Shown: positions 39,839 to 50,304, numbered from the stretch's first letter. The stretch is DNA of 64,000 nt from Mycolicibacterium moriokaense (GCF_003347205.1 NZ_QQBJ01000025.1:39565-103564), one strand, 5' to 3'. A program made the numbers and translations. The notes: generated by a model not told the origin, from the letters alone.

Positions 39839-41143
39839 TCAGTCCTCGAGTTCGATGACGGACATCGGTGCGGTCGGGGTCTCGGCAATGGCCATCTTGG
39901 CGGCGGAGTCGGTGGGGATCACGTCGCGGCTCAGCGCGACCAGTGCCGCGTTGGTGCCGACGTCGCGACCGGCTTTCTCGCTGAGCAGCCACCGCACTTC
40001 CAGCAGATCGCAGTACGCCTGAATCGCGGTGCCGGAGTTGTTCAGCGCGGCGTGCGCGAGGTGCTCGTTGGGCGTCAGCACCTCCATCACCCACAGCCGT
40101 GCGGCGGTGGACTCGTCGACGTCATGGCCGGCCTCCTGGCACAGCTGCGCCTGGTAGGCCCGTAGATCGCCCAGCAGGATGCGGGCCTGGCCCTCACCGA
40201 CGTCGAGGCCGGTGAGCTCCTGCAGCCGTTGCGCGTGATAGCGCCGATCACCAACGGCGACATGCACTTTGAGCCGACTCGGGTCATCGCTGACCGGCTG
40301 CAGTGAGATCTCGTCGACGGCGAAGCCCAGCTCGTTCAACCGACGGATGGTGCCCTCGACCCGGTAGCGGTCGGTGAAGCCGAAGGTCGGCCTGGCGTGC
40401 AACATGTCCCACAGCTCCTGGTAGCGCACAGCCACCTGTTCGGCCTCGGCGATCAAAGTGTCCTGCAGCTCTTCTATGTTGATGCTCCTCGCGTCCGCAG
40501 AATGTCGACCCAGCCGCTCGGCGAGATCGACCATCCCCATCGCCACGTTCTCCACCATGATGTCGACGTCGTGCTGGCGTTGTCCCCGGCTCAGCGTGGG
40601 GTGCACCTCGGACGTCTCGGCGTCGACGAGCCACGCCTGCAGGATCTGGCCGTCTCGGGAGAACAGCGTGTTGGCCAGCGAGCAGTCGCCCCAGAACACG
40701 CCGTGGCGGTGCAGTTCGACCATCAGCCCGGCCATCGCGTCCAGCAGCCGGGCCCGGTGCTTGGGCTGATCCGGGGGCAGCCGCATGAACAGCCTCCGGT
40801 ACTGCCACGACCCCTCCAGATAGCGCGTCACCAGGATCGCCGTATCGAACTCCGGCTGCAGCACCAGCCCGGCGGGGCGCACCGCGGGCAGCCCCATCTC
40901 CTCGAGCCGACGCAGCACGTCGTACTCCTTGGCCGCGATCCGCGCGGGCATGTCCTTGACCGCCCACAGCGCGTCGTCGGCGTCGACGAACTTCACCAGG
41001 TGCCTGCTGGGCCCGACGGCGATGTCGCGCAGCGGCACATCGGGCACGTTCCACTGCGACAACGGCCGGTCCCACGGCAGGGCGAGCAGGCCCGCGGAGG
41101 GCGTCCGAAGCCGCAGCTCGGGGGCCTGCCGGGGCCCGGTCAT
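39839..41143 (-). CDS. DUF4032 / LPS-kinase-like (WaaP-type) protein at the end of the polyol ABC operon
   Basis: This 434-residue protein has a kinase-like N-terminal half: LWAVKDMPARIAAKEYDVLRRLEEMGLP looks like the Lys and helix-C Glu of protein kinases, HRHGVFWGDCSLANTLFSRDG the catalytic loop and WLVDAETSEVHP the metal-binding DxE/D. The second half has the DUF4032 domain. It follows the ABC transporter ATPase gene by seven bases and is probably the last gene of that operon. It might be a regulatory kinase or act on a carbohydrate. The link to polyol uptake is by position only. Confidence 0.75.
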   Translation of the reverse strand: MTGPRQAPELRLRTPSAGLLALPWDRPLSQWNVPDVPLRDIAVGPSRHLVKFVDADDALWAVKDMPARIAAKEYDVLRRLEEMGLPAVRPAGLVLQPEFDTAILVTRYLEGSWQYRRLFMRLPPDQPKHRARLLDAMAGLMVELHRHGVFWGDCSLANTLFSRDGQILQAWLVDAETSEVHPTLSRGQRQHDVDIMVENVAMGMVDLAERLGRHSADARSINIEELQDTLIAEAEQVAVRYQELWDMLHARPTFGFTDRYRVEGTIRRLNELGFAVDEISLQPVSDDPSRLKVHVAVGDRRYHAQRLQELTGLDVGEGQARILLGDLRAYQAQLCQEAGHDVDESTAARLWVMEVLTPNEHLAHAALNNSGTAIQAYCDLLEVRWLLSEKAGRDVGTNAALVALSRDVIPTDSAAKMAIAETPTAPMSVIELED

Positions 41144-41150
41144 GTGCCCA

Positions 41151-42233
<1,083 letters not shown>

Positions 42234-42274
42234 TGTCTGTGCTCCGTTTTCTTGTGGGGGCCGGTGTGATTCGT

Positions 42275-43144
42275 CTACTTGATGGCGCCGAACGACAGTC
42301 CGCGCACCAGCTTGTTCTGGGCGAACCACCCGCAGAGGATCACGGGAAGAGCCGCCATCGTTGCGGCCGCCGACAGCACGGCCCAGTACTGACCCTCACC
42401 GGCGATGAAGCCGACGAGGTAGACAGGCATGGTCTGAGCGTTCACCGCGGTCAGGTTGACCGCGAAGAAGAACTCATTCCAGGCGAAGATCACGCAGATC
42501 AGCGCCGTCGCCGCGATGCCGGGTGACACCAGCGGAAGAATCACCTCACGCACGGAACGCCACAGGCTCGCACCGTCCAGGCTCGCGGCCTCCAGCAGTT
42601 CGCCGGGCACCTCGAGGAAGAACGAGCGCATCATCCACACCGCGATCGGCAGGTTCATCGCCGTGTAGAGGATGACCAGCGCCCAGATGTTGTCCAGCAG
42701 ACCGATATTGGACACGATCACGTACAGCGGCAGGATCACCGCCACGATCGGCAGCATCTTGGTGCTCATGAAGAAGAACAGCGCGTCCTGCGTCTTGCGG
42801 ACCGGCCGCAGCGACAGCGCGAACGCCGCGGGCACGCCGAGCAGCAACACGAAGAGGGTCGAGAGCCCGGTGGCGAACAACGAGTTCAGCAGTGGGGTCC
42901 CGATGCCCTGCTCGAACACCGCCTTGAACTGATCCAGCGTTGGCGTGAAGAACAGCTTCGGCGGACTGGTCGCCGCGTCCGCCTCGGACTTGAACGCCGT
43001 CAGGATCATCCAGAACACCGGGAAGAAGAACCCGAGGCCGACGAGCCACGCCACGATGCTCCACGGGCTGAACTCGCGGCCCTTCTTCTTCGACGCGGTG
43101 GCCGGAGCCGCTCCGCCCGTTGTCTTCTCGATTGTGGTGGTCAT
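42275..43144 (-). CDS. ABC sugar transporter permease (MalG-like)
   Basis: This 289-residue protein has six membrane helices and the permease EAA loop (GELLEAASLDGASLWRSVREVILPLVSPGI), which contacts the ATPase. The N-terminal 25 residues are polar and Lys-rich. Together with the next gene upstream it forms the membrane channel of a polyol/sugar importer. ATG at 43144. Confidence 0.93.
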   Translation of the reverse strand: MTTTIEKTTGGAAPATASKKKGREFSPWSIVAWLVGLGFFFPVFWMILTAFKSEADAATSPPKLFFTPTLDQFKAVFEQGIGTPLLNSLFATGLSTLFVLLLGVPAAFALSLRPVRKTQDALFFFMSTKMLPIVAVILPLYVIVSNIGLLDNIWALVILYTAMNLPIAVWMMRSFFLEVPGELLEAASLDGASLWRSVREVILPLVSPGIAATALICVIFAWNEFFFAVNLTAVNAQTMPVYLVGFIAGEGQYWAVLSAAATMAALPVILCGWFAQNKLVRGLSFGAIK

Positions 43145-43146
43145 GT

Positions 43147-44121
43147 CTAGGCCGCCTCTTCCTTGCCGGAGAATGATTTGAAGATCAACCGAAGCGCGAA
43201 GTTCGCGAGAATGATCGTGAAGATCACCACCACCACGCCCATGGCCGCGGCCTGACCGATGTCGAAGCCGAGGAAGGCCCGCTGATAGATGTAGAACGGC
43301 AGGTTCGCGCTGGCGATGCCCGGGCCGCCCTGGGTCATCATGTAGATGGTGTCGAACGTGTTGACCAAATAGATTGCGCCGAGCACCACGCCCAGTTCGA
43401 TGAAGCGCCGAAGGTGGGGCAGCGTCAGCTCACGGAAGAGCTGAAACGCGCCCGCACCGTCGACTCGGCCGGCCTCCAGGATGTCGCGTGGCATCGACTG
43501 GAGGCCGGCGAGGATCAGCAACATCATGAACGGCGTCCACTGCCAGATCAGCACGACCATCACCATCGTCAACGGGAACTCGCCGATCCAGTCGACCTTG
43601 CCGATGCCCACCAGCGACAGCAGCCAGTTCAGGATGCCGTTGTTGGGGTCGAGGATCGTCGTCTTCCAGATCAGCGCCGCCGCAACGGGTGTCACCAGGA
43701 ACGGGGTGATCAACAGCGTCCGCATCACGCTGCGTCCGATGAACGCCCTGTCCAGCAGCAGGGCGATCAACAAGCCGAGGAACGCCGAGATCAGCACGAC
43801 GACGACGATCAGGATGACGGTGTTGAGCGCCACGCTCCAGAACTGGCTGTCCTTGGCGACCGCGATGTAGTTGTTCAACCCGACGAAGTGACGCGAGCCG
43901 GGACGAACCAGGTTCCACGACAGCGTCGAGTAGTACAGCGTGAACAGGAACGGGACCTGCGTGACGATGATCATGAAGATCAGCGCGGGCAGCAGCGGAC
44001 CTCGCCGTCGCCACGCCTCGGCACGACTCACCCCGACGTCCTGGGCTTCTCGGATCTTTCGAACCCGTTCTGCCACCGCCTTTTCGCTGGCGGCAGCGTC
44101 GGTATCAGCGGTAACAGTCAT
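43147..44121 (-). CDS. ABC sugar transporter permease (MalF-like)
   Basis: This 324-residue protein has six to seven helices and the EAA loop (PRDILEAGRVDGAGAFQLFRELTLPHLRRF). The charged N-terminus is longer than in the MalG-like partner. ATG at 44121 overlaps the binding-protein stop as TGATG and follows AGGAGA, so it is preferred to the GTG three bases earlier. It stands two bases ahead of the other permease gene. Confidence 0.93.
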   Translation of the reverse strand: MTVTADTDAAASEKAVAERVRKIREAQDVGVSRAEAWRRRGPLLPALIFMIIVTQVPFLFTLYYSTLSWNLVRPGSRHFVGLNNYIAVAKDSQFWSVALNTVILIVVVVLISAFLGLLIALLLDRAFIGRSVMRTLLITPFLVTPVAAALIWKTTILDPNNGILNWLLSLVGIGKVDWIGEFPLTMVMVVLIWQWTPFMMLLILAGLQSMPRDILEAGRVDGAGAFQLFRELTLPHLRRFIELGVVLGAIYLVNTFDTIYMMTQGGPGIASANLPFYIYQRAFLGFDIGQAAAMGVVVVIFTIILANFALRLIFKSFSGKEEAA

Positions 44122-45491
44122 CACTTCTCCTGATAGCTTCTGCCGACGACCTCGGCGTATTCCTGTGATTGGGCCAGCGCGTCGTCCACCGACTTCTGTC
44201 CGGCGATCGCGGCGCTGATCTGCTGGCTCACCCGTGTCCCGAGATCCTGGAACTCGGGGATGCCGACGAACTGGATGCCCGTGTAGGGAACCGGCTGCAC
44301 CGTCGGCTTGTTCGGGGTCGCGTTCTCGATCGACTTCAACGTCAGCGGCCCGTACGACTTCGAGATCGCCTCGTATTCGGGCAGGTCCGTGTACGTCGAG
44401 GTGCGGCTACCCGGTGGCACACGCGCCCAGCCGAGCTTCTCGCCCACCAGCTTCATGTAATCCTTGCTGGTCATCCACGAGATGAACTTCCATGCGCCGT
44501 CGGGGTTCTTGGCGTGCACCGGGATTCCCAGCGACCAGGTGTAGAGCCAACCCGAATTCGGCTTCTCCATGATCGGGGCGGGCAGGTAGCCAATCTTGCC
44601 CTGCAGTTCCGGATACTCCTTGGGATCCTCGAGCACCGACACCGCCGACGTCGCGTCGTACCACATCGCCGTCTGTCCCTGACCGAACAGGTTGGCGCAC
44701 TCCTGGAAGCCCGCCGACGACGCGCCGAGTTCACCGGACCGATTGATCAGGTCGACGTAGAAGTTGACGGCCTTCTTAACCTCGGGACTGTTGAGTGTGG
44801 CGTTCCAGTTCTCGTCGAACCAACGTCCACCGAACGTGTTGATCACCGTGTCCAGCGGCGCCAGCAGTTCGCCCCAGCCGGGCTTGCCGCGCAGGCAGAT
44901 ACCCGCCGTGTCATCGGTCTTGAGCTTGTCCGCCCAGTCGGCGACCTCTTGCCACGTGGGCTGATAGTCCGGCGACTGGGGCACCTTGATGCCGGCCTTC
45001 TCGAACAGGTCCTTGCGGTACATCAAAAACGACGACTCGCCGTAGAACGGCACCGAGTACATATGGCCTTCGTACGACAGCGAGTCCCGCAGCGAGGAGA
45101 TGAAGTCGTTCGCGTCGTAGCCCGGGGTGGAGTTGATGTAGTCCGAAAGGTCCATCAACCAACCGGTTTTCGCCCACTGCGGGGTTTCGAAGTTGCTGAT
45201 CATCACCACGTCGAACTCGCTGCCGCCCATGGCCGTCGACATCGTGATCTTCGCTCGGGCCTGATTCTCCGACAACGAGATGAACTTCAGCTTCGTGCCC
45301 GGGTTCTGTTTCTCGAACTCCGAGGACAGCTTCTGCGCGTCCGTCATCTGCGCGTTGGACACCAGGGCGATCGTCACCTCGTTCTTCGACGCCCCCAGGC
45401 TGCCCGCACCTGCACAGCCGGCGGTGAGAAGCAGCCCCGCTGTGGCGACCAATGCGCCCAGCCGGTGTAGTGTTCTCTGTAACCCTTTCAC
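44121..45491 (-). CDS. ABC polyol/sugar-binding lipoprotein
   Basis: This 456-residue extracytoplasmic solute-binding protein has a lipoprotein signal peptide (lipobox LTAGCAG, Cys near residue 25), then VTIALVSNAQMTDAQKLSSEFEKQNPGTKLKFI, a typical family-1 binding-protein start, and YSVPFYGESSFLMYRKDLFEKAGI. It captures the substrate and delivers it to the permeases. GTG at 45491 follows AGGGAGG; an earlier GTG at 45497 is possible. Mannitol, sorbitol or arabitol is likely, because a mannitol-type dehydrogenase is divergently encoded. It starts 12 bases after the regulator's stop. Confidence 0.9.
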   Translation of the reverse strand: MKGLQRTLHRLGALVATAGLLLTAGCAGAGSLGASKNEVTIALVSNAQMTDAQKLSSEFEKQNPGTKLKFISLSENQARAKITMSTAMGGSEFDVVMISNFETPQWAKTGWLMDLSDYINSTPGYDANDFISSLRDSLSYEGHMYSVPFYGESSFLMYRKDLFEKAGIKVPQSPDYQPTWQEVADWADKLKTDDTAGICLRGKPGWGELLAPLDTVINTFGGRWFDENWNATLNSPEVKKAVNFYVDLINRSGELGASSAGFQECANLFGQGQTAMWYDATSAVSVLEDPKEYPELQGKIGYLPAPIMEKPNSGWLYTWSLGIPVHAKNPDGAWKFISWMTSKDYMKLVGEKLGWARVPPGSRTSTYTDLPEYEAISKSYGPLTLKSIENATPNKPTVQPVPYTGIQFVGIPEFQDLGTRVSQQISAAIAGQKSVDDALAQSQEYAEVVGRSYQEK

Positions 45492-45502
45492 CTTCACCTC
45501 CC

Positions 45503-46534
45503 TTAACGCTGCGCCAAAAGCCAACGGGCACAGTCGATGTCACAAACCAATAATCGAGCGAGTTTTCCGCGCAATGCGCCCAGCGTGGCGCGGTGTTTGG
45601 CCACCCCGCTGGAGATCAGGATGGTTTTCTGGCAACCCTTGATGTCTTCCAGCGGAACCGACATCGCCCGCTGGGCGAGTTCACTGTTGACCGGCTTGCC
45701 CGCGGCGTCGAAGAACCGCCCGCCGATCTCACCGACGGCGCCCCGCGACACCAGGTCGTCCAGCGTCCGGGTGTCGAGGTAGCTGCCCTCGAACAAGGTG
45801 CCCGACGTCGAGGCGGCGCCGATGCCGAAGATCATCACGTCGGCATGACGGCCGGCGTCCAGGGTGCGCGAGATCACCGAGTCGCTCTTCATCGACACCA
45901 CCGTCGACGGATCGGCGTACAGCGGCGCGGGTAGCCGAATCGTCTCGGCGCGCAGGACATCGGCGCACCGGCCGAGAATGAACTCGGTGCCGGACTGATA
46001 TGCGGCGATGGACATGGCGCCGTCGAGTTGCACGACGGCGCGGCAGCTTGCCACGCCGGGCGTGAGTGCGGTCGCCACCGCCACCGTCTCGGGTCCCCAG
46101 GTGAAGCCCATCACGTCGGTGGCCGTCAGGCGGCGCATCAGCAACGCGGCCGCGGCCCGTCCGACGCTGGCGTAGGCGGCCGGCCGTCCCGGAGCGCCGA
46201 CATCGATGCCGCTACCCGCCACGACCGCTTCGGTGAGACCGAAGCGGTGCTCGAGTTCGCGTTCCTCGTCGGCGTGCAGGTTGTCGCGCAGATCCGGCGG
46301 CACCACCACCTCGATGCGGACCAATCCCTTGGCCCTGGCCCGCGCGATCAGCCGTCCGGCCGTCGGCCGCGACACACCGAGGCGGTTCGCGATCTGGGCC
46401 TGCGTCAGCCCGTCGAGGTAGTAGAGCGTCGCCGCCCGCAGAGCCAGCCGCAAATCGTCTGGAGCAGCAGCGGGTGCCGCCACGCTCTCGGTCGACGTCG
46501 ACACGGCCAAAGCTCCGCCATTCTTCAGTGGCAC
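45503..46534 (-). CDS. SorC/DeoR-type sugar-binding transcriptional regulator
   Basis: This 343-residue protein has an N-terminal helix-turn-helix (residues ~35-70: ATLYYLDGLTQAQIANRLGVSRPTAGRLIARARAKGLV) and a C-terminal SorC sugar-binding domain (FTWGPETVAVATAL, DVMIFGIGAASTSGTLFEG, GEIGGRFFDAAG). It likely senses a polyol or its phosphate and controls both the ABC operon it leads and the divergent dehydrogenase/kinase genes through the palindrome at 46538-46551. GTG at 46534 sits directly beside that palindrome; GTG at 46504 is an alternative. Confidence 0.85.
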   Translation of the reverse strand: MPLKNGGALAVSTSTESVAAPAAAPDDLRLALRAATLYYLDGLTQAQIANRLGVSRPTAGRLIARARAKGLVRIEVVVPPDLRDNLHADEERELEHRFGLTEAVVAGSGIDVGAPGRPAAYASVGRAAAALLMRRLTATDVMGFTWGPETVAVATALTPGVASCRAVVQLDGAMSIAAYQSGTEFILGRCADVLRAETIRLPAPLYADPSTVVSMKSDSVISRTLDAGRHADVMIFGIGAASTSGTLFEGSYLDTRTLDDLVSRGAVGEIGGRFFDAAGKPVNSELAQRAMSVPLEDIKGCQKTILISSGVAKHRATLGALRGKLARLLVCDIDCARWLLAQR

Positions 46535-46537
46535 CTG

Positions 46538-46572
46538 TGAGCATATGCTCAGGGGTGCGAGTAGATGCTCAT
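46538..46572. promoter_or_regulatory. Likely operator of the SorC-type regulator
   Basis: TGAGCATATGCTCA (46538-46551) is a perfect 14-bp palindrome, and a second half, ATGCTCAT (46565-46572), lies 14 bases on. Both sit in the 47-bp space between divergent regulator and dehydrogenase starts. Repeated GAGCAT/ATGCTC half-sites suggest one oligomeric regulator covering both promoters. Confidence 0.65.
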
Positions 46573-46581
46573 CACGTTAGC

Positions 46582-48024
46582 ATGGTGGATGTGACGCACA
46601 CAACACTTTCTGAGGCCACGCTGGAAGAGATACCCATCGCCAAACCCACCTACGACCGCGAGAAGGTGGGCATCGGCATCGTGCACTTCGGGGTCGGCGG
46701 CTTTCACCGTGCTCACCAGGCCATGTACATCGACCGCCTGCTGAACGAGGGCGACAACGGCGACTGGGGCATCTGCGGGGTGGGCGTGATGCCCGCCGAC
46801 CGCCGGATGAAGGAAGCCATGGACGCCCAGGACGGCCTGTACACGCTGCTGCTGGAGAACCCGGACGGAAGCCGCGACGCCCGCGTCATCGGGTCGATCG
46901 TCGACTATCGCTATGCGCCCGACGACCCCGAAGGCGTGATCGAACTGCTCGCCGCCCCGAGCACCCGCATCGTCTCGCTGACGATCACCGAGGGCGGCTA
47001 CAACATCGAGAACGTCGACCCCAACGAAGTGAGCGTGTTCGGGCTGGTCGCCGAGGCCCTGGCCCGGCGGCGCGACCGCGGGCTGACGTCGCCGACGATC
47101 GTGTCGTGCGACAACATCGAGGGCAACGGGGAGGTCGCCCGGCAGGCGTTCACCACCTACGCCGAGCGCGTCCGCCCCGGCCTGACCGAGTGGATCGCCA
47201 CCAACACCCGATTCCCCAACTCGATGGTGGATCGCATCACGCCTGCCACCACCCCGGACGTCATCGAGAACCTGAAGCAGGAGTTCGGCGTCGACGATCG
47301 GTGGCCGGTGGTGGCCGAGCCGTTCACCTCCTGGGTGCTCGAGGACGACTTCTCCGACGGCAGACCAGCGCTGGAGGACGTCGACGTGCTGCTGGTCGAC
47401 GACGTACGGCCGTACGAGCTGATGAAGCTGCGGCTGCTCAACGCCGGCCACCAGAGCCTCTGCTACTTCGCCTACCTCAGCGGCTACCGGCTGGTGCACG
47501 ACGCCGCGGCCGACCCGTTGTTCGCCGACTTCCTGATGCGCTACATGGACGAAGAGGCGACGCCGACGCTGTTGCCGGTCCCCGGAATCGACCTGCCCGA
47601 CTACAAGCGGACGCTGATCGAGCGGTTCGCCAACCCCGGCGTGCGTGACACGGTGGCCCGGCTGTGCTTCGGGTCCTCGGACCGCATCCCGAAGTGGCTG
47701 CTTCCCGTGGTGCGCGCGAACCTGGCCTCGGACGGCCCGGTGCGGCTGTCGGCGGCGACGGTCGCCAGCTGGGCCCGCTATGCCGAGGGCGTCGACGAGC
47801 AGGGCGAGCCGATCGACGTTGCCGATCAGCTCGCGGACACCCTGGTGCCGCTGGCCCGCTCGCAGCGCGAGAACCCGACCGCGTTCATCGAGAACACCGA
47901 GGTGTTCGGCGACCTCGCGACCTCGAGCCGCTTCGTCGAGGCCTACACCTGGGCGTTGGACTCCTTGCACCGCGTCGGCGCGCGGGCCACCCTGGAGGCC
48001 CTGATGCGAGAGGAACCGCGATGA
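46582..48024 (+). CDS. Mannitol/arabitol 2-dehydrogenase family protein
   Basis: This 480-residue long-chain polyol dehydrogenase has IGIVHFGVGGFHRAHQAMYIDRLLNEG (cofactor region), VSLTITEGGYN, and the catalytic KxxxxNxxH as LMKLRLLNAGHQSLCY. It oxidises mannitol, arabitol or a related polyol to fructose or xylulose with NAD. ATG at 46582 is used; GTG codons shortly after are possible. The following fructokinase-like gene overlaps by ATGA, so the two act in sequence: polyol to ketose to ketose phosphate. It is divergent from the ABC importer operon. Confidence 0.92.
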   Translation: MVDVTHTTLSEATLEEIPIAKPTYDREKVGIGIVHFGVGGFHRAHQAMYIDRLLNEGDNGDWGICGVGVMPADRRMKEAMDAQDGLYTLLLENPDGSRDARVIGSIVDYRYAPDDPEGVIELLAAPSTRIVSLTITEGGYNIENVDPNEVSVFGLVAEALARRRDRGLTSPTIVSCDNIEGNGEVARQAFTTYAERVRPGLTEWIATNTRFPNSMVDRITPATTPDVIENLKQEFGVDDRWPVVAEPFTSWVLEDDFSDGRPALEDVDVLLVDDVRPYELMKLRLLNAGHQSLCYFAYLSGYRLVHDAAADPLFADFLMRYMDEEATPTLLPVPGIDLPDYKRTLIERFANPGVRDTVARLCFGSSDRIPKWLLPVVRANLASDGPVRLSAATVASWARYAEGVDEQGEPIDVADQLADTLVPLARSQRENPTAFIENTEVFGDLATSSRFVEAYTWALDSLHRVGARATLEALMREEPR

Positions 48025-48977
48025 CCGAGCCGCGCGCGCTGGTCATCGGTGAGGCGCTGATCGACATCGTCGAGCGCGAGGGCCGGATCATCGGTGAGCA
48101 CGTCGGCGGCAGCCCACTCAACGTCGCCGTCGGGCTGGCCCGGCTCGGGCGCGGCGTCGACTTCCTCACCCACATCGGCAACGACGACCGCGGCCGGCGC
48201 ATCGCCGAATACGTCAAAAGCTCCGGTGCGGAACTGGTTTCGGGAAGCACGACGGCCGATCACACACCCACCGCGCTGGCGACGCTGGACGACACCGGCA
48301 AGGCGCAGTACGTCTTCGACATCGACTGGCAGCTGTCCGGCACTCCGGAGGTGGGTCCGCCGCTGGTGGCGCACACCGGGTCCATCGCCACCGTGCTCGA
48401 GCCCGGGTGCCGGGCGACGGCCGCACTGCTCGACACATACCACCCGTCGGCGACGATCAGCTTCGACCCGAACGTGCGCGCGGCGCTGATCGACGATGAA
48501 GCGCAGGCGCGCGGCCGGATCGACCGTCTGGTCGAGCGCTGCGATGTGGTCAAGGCCAGCGACGAGGACATGGGTTGGATCGATCCGGATCGCACGCCCG
48601 AGCAGGTGGCCCGGACCTGGCTGGGGCTCGGGCCCGCGATCGTCGCGGTGACGATGGGTGAGCACGGCGCGTTCGCGATGTGTGCGGCCGGGGTGGCGCG
48701 CGTCCCGGCCAGGCCGGTGGAGGTGGTCGACACCGTCGGCGCCGGTGACGCGTTCATGACCGGGCTGATCGACTCGTTGTGGTCGCTGGGACTGCTCGGT
48801 GCGAACCGCCGCGCCGAGTTGCGCCGTATCAGCGTCGACACGCTGACCGGCGTGCTGCAGGCCGCCGCCCTGTCGTCCGCGCTGACAGTGGCGCGGGCGG
48901 GTGCGGACTTGCCGGACCGCGCGACCAGGGACGCCGCGGCGGGCCGCTCGGGCAAGCTGTCGGCGCAGCACGGCTAA
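48021..48977 (+). CDS. PfkB-type fructokinase-like kinase
   Basis: This 318-residue kinase starts ALVIGEALIDIVEREGRIIGEHVGGSPLNVAVGLARLG, with the PfkB first motif, and ends with VDTVGAGDAFMTGLIDSL, holding the catalytic Asp. The GGSPLNVA start matches fructokinases and 5-dehydro-2-deoxygluconokinase relatives. It would phosphorylate the ketose made by the mannitol-type dehydrogenase. Its ATG overlaps the dehydrogenase stop by four bases. The Ku gene begins nine bases later on the same strand, perhaps read through. Confidence 0.88.
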   Translation: MTEPRALVIGEALIDIVEREGRIIGEHVGGSPLNVAVGLARLGRGVDFLTHIGNDDRGRRIAEYVKSSGAELVSGSTTADHTPTALATLDDTGKAQYVFDIDWQLSGTPEVGPPLVAHTGSIATVLEPGCRATAALLDTYHPSATISFDPNVRAALIDDEAQARGRIDRLVERCDVVKASDEDMGWIDPDRTPEQVARTWLGLGPAIVAVTMGEHGAFAMCAAGVARVPARPVEVVDTVGAGDAFMTGLIDSLWSLGLLGANRRAELRRISVDTLTGVLQAAALSSALTVARAGADLPDRATRDAAAGRSGKLSAQHG

Positions 48978-48986
48978 GCTCGGCCT

Positions 48987-49967
48987 ATGCGCTCCATCTG
49001 GAAGGGCTCCATCTCCTTCGGGCTGGTGAACGTCCCGGTCAAGGTCTACAGCGCGACCGAAGACCACGACCTGAAGTTTCACCAGGTCCATGCGAAGGAC
49101 AACGGACGCATCCGGTACAAGCGGGTGTGCGAGGTGTGCGGCGAGGTCGTCGAGTACCGAGACATCGCCCGCGCCTTCGAATCCGACGACGGACACATGG
49201 TGATCATCACCGACGAGGACATCTCCACCCTGCCCGAGGAACGCAGCCGCGAGATCGAGGTCGTCGAGTTCGTCCCCGCCGGCGACATCGACCCGTTGAT
49301 GTACGACCGCAGCTATTACCTGGAGCCCGACGGAAAGTCGTCGAAATCCTATGTGCTGCTGGCCAAGACGCTGGCGGACAGCGATCGGGTGGCCATCGTG
49401 CATTTCGCGCTGCGCAACAAGACCAGGCTTGCGGCCTTGCGCGTCAAGGATTTCAGCAAGCGCGACGTGATGGTGATCCAGACGCTGCTGTGGCCCGACG
49501 AGATCCGCGACCCGGACTTCCCGGTGCTGGACAAGGAAGTCGACATCAAGCCGGCCGAGCTGAAGATGGCCGGCCAGGTGGTGGAGTCCATGACCGACGA
49601 CTTCCACCCCGAGCGGTTCGCCGACACCTACCAGGAACAGCTGCGGGAGCTGGTGGAGGCGAAACTCGAAGGCGGCGAGGCATTCACCACCGAGGAGGCC
49701 GAGCCCACCGAACTCGACGAGACCGAGGATGTGTCGGATCTGCTGGCCAAACTCGAGGCCAGCGTGAAGGCGCGCCGCGGCGGCGATTCGTCGGGCGATG
49801 GTCAGGCCAAGAAGGCGGCCGGAGCCGCGAAGCCGGCGACAACATCCAGCTCAGCCAAGAAAACCGCCGCGAAGAAAACCTCAGCGAAGAAGGCACCCGC
49901 CAAGAAGACGGCCAAGAAGGCGGCCGGAGCCGCGAAGCCGGCGACATCCAACGCCGCCAAGAAGTAG
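48987..49967 (+). CDS. ku: NHEJ protein Ku
   Basis: This 326-residue bacterial Ku opens MRSIWKGSISFGLVNVPVKVYSATEDHDL, which is nearly invariant in the family, and contains VAIVHFALRNKTRLAALRV. The core ends near residue 265. It is followed by a ~60-residue Lys/Ala-rich tail with repeated AKK units (AKKTAAKKTSAKKAPAKK), as found in the extended Ku of M. smegmatis but not in M. tuberculosis. That tail aids DNA end binding. A stretch coding for KKAAGAAKPAT occurs twice. Ku recruits LigD, encoded 9.4 kb away, and stimulates UvrD1, also in this window. In M. tuberculosis mku and ligD are next to each other. Confidence 0.96.
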   Translation: MRSIWKGSISFGLVNVPVKVYSATEDHDLKFHQVHAKDNGRIRYKRVCEVCGEVVEYRDIARAFESDDGHMVIITDEDISTLPEERSREIEVVEFVPAGDIDPLMYDRSYYLEPDGKSSKSYVLLAKTLADSDRVAIVHFALRNKTRLAALRVKDFSKRDVMVIQTLLWPDEIRDPDFPVLDKEVDIKPAELKMAGQVVESMTDDFHPERFADTYQEQLRELVEAKLEGGEAFTTEEAEPTELDETEDVSDLLAKLEASVKARRGGDSSGDGQAKKAAGAAKPATTSSSAKKTAAKKTSAKKAPAKKTAKKAAGAAKPATSNAAKK

Positions 49968-49977
49968 GCGCAGCGCG

Positions 49978-50304
49978 TCAGCAGCCGAGATGGTTGATGC
50001 TGGCGATGACGATCTCGTAGGCCGCGGAGACGGAGACGCCGAGGCTCTTGCTCACCGCGATGACGTTGTCCGAAGCGGGCACCCCGCTGCGGGCGGTGGC
50101 GCAGGCCTGGTTGCCTGCTGCCAGCAGTTGCGAGTCGCTGAGGTATGCATACCGCGGCGCCAGGTCCTTCAGGTAACTCTCGCTGTCGGCGGCGGCGGGC
50201 GCGGCCAGACCGATCGCTGAGGCCGCGGCCGCGGACAGAGCGCCGAGGGTCAAAACCCCGGTGTTCCACCTCGAAGCGGGTGCGGTTCTAGCTTGCTCGG
50301 CCAC
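49978..50304 (-). CDS. Secreted DUF732 protein
   Basis: This 108-residue protein has a signal peptide (residues ~1-37, LGALSAAAASAIGLAAPAAADSES). The mature region SYLKDLAPRYAYLSDSQLLAAGNQACATARSG... ending in VIASINHLGC has two Cys and the DUF732 pattern, widespread in mycobacteria. GTG at 50304 is chosen because AGGAG lies eight bases before it; an ATG at 50346 would add 14 polar residues before the signal peptide. The function is unknown; the protein is secreted. The stop lies ten bases from the convergent ku gene end. Confidence 0.8.
   Translation of the reverse strand: MAEQARTAPASRWNTGVLTLGALSAAAASAIGLAAPAAADSESYLKDLAPRYAYLSDSQLLAAGNQACATARSGVPASDNVIAVSKSLGVSVSAAYEIVIASINHLGC

Noticed and set aside
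49807-49967. Repeated DNA near the end of ku
   Set aside because: It encodes the Lys/Ala-rich tail of Ku, an expected low-complexity region.
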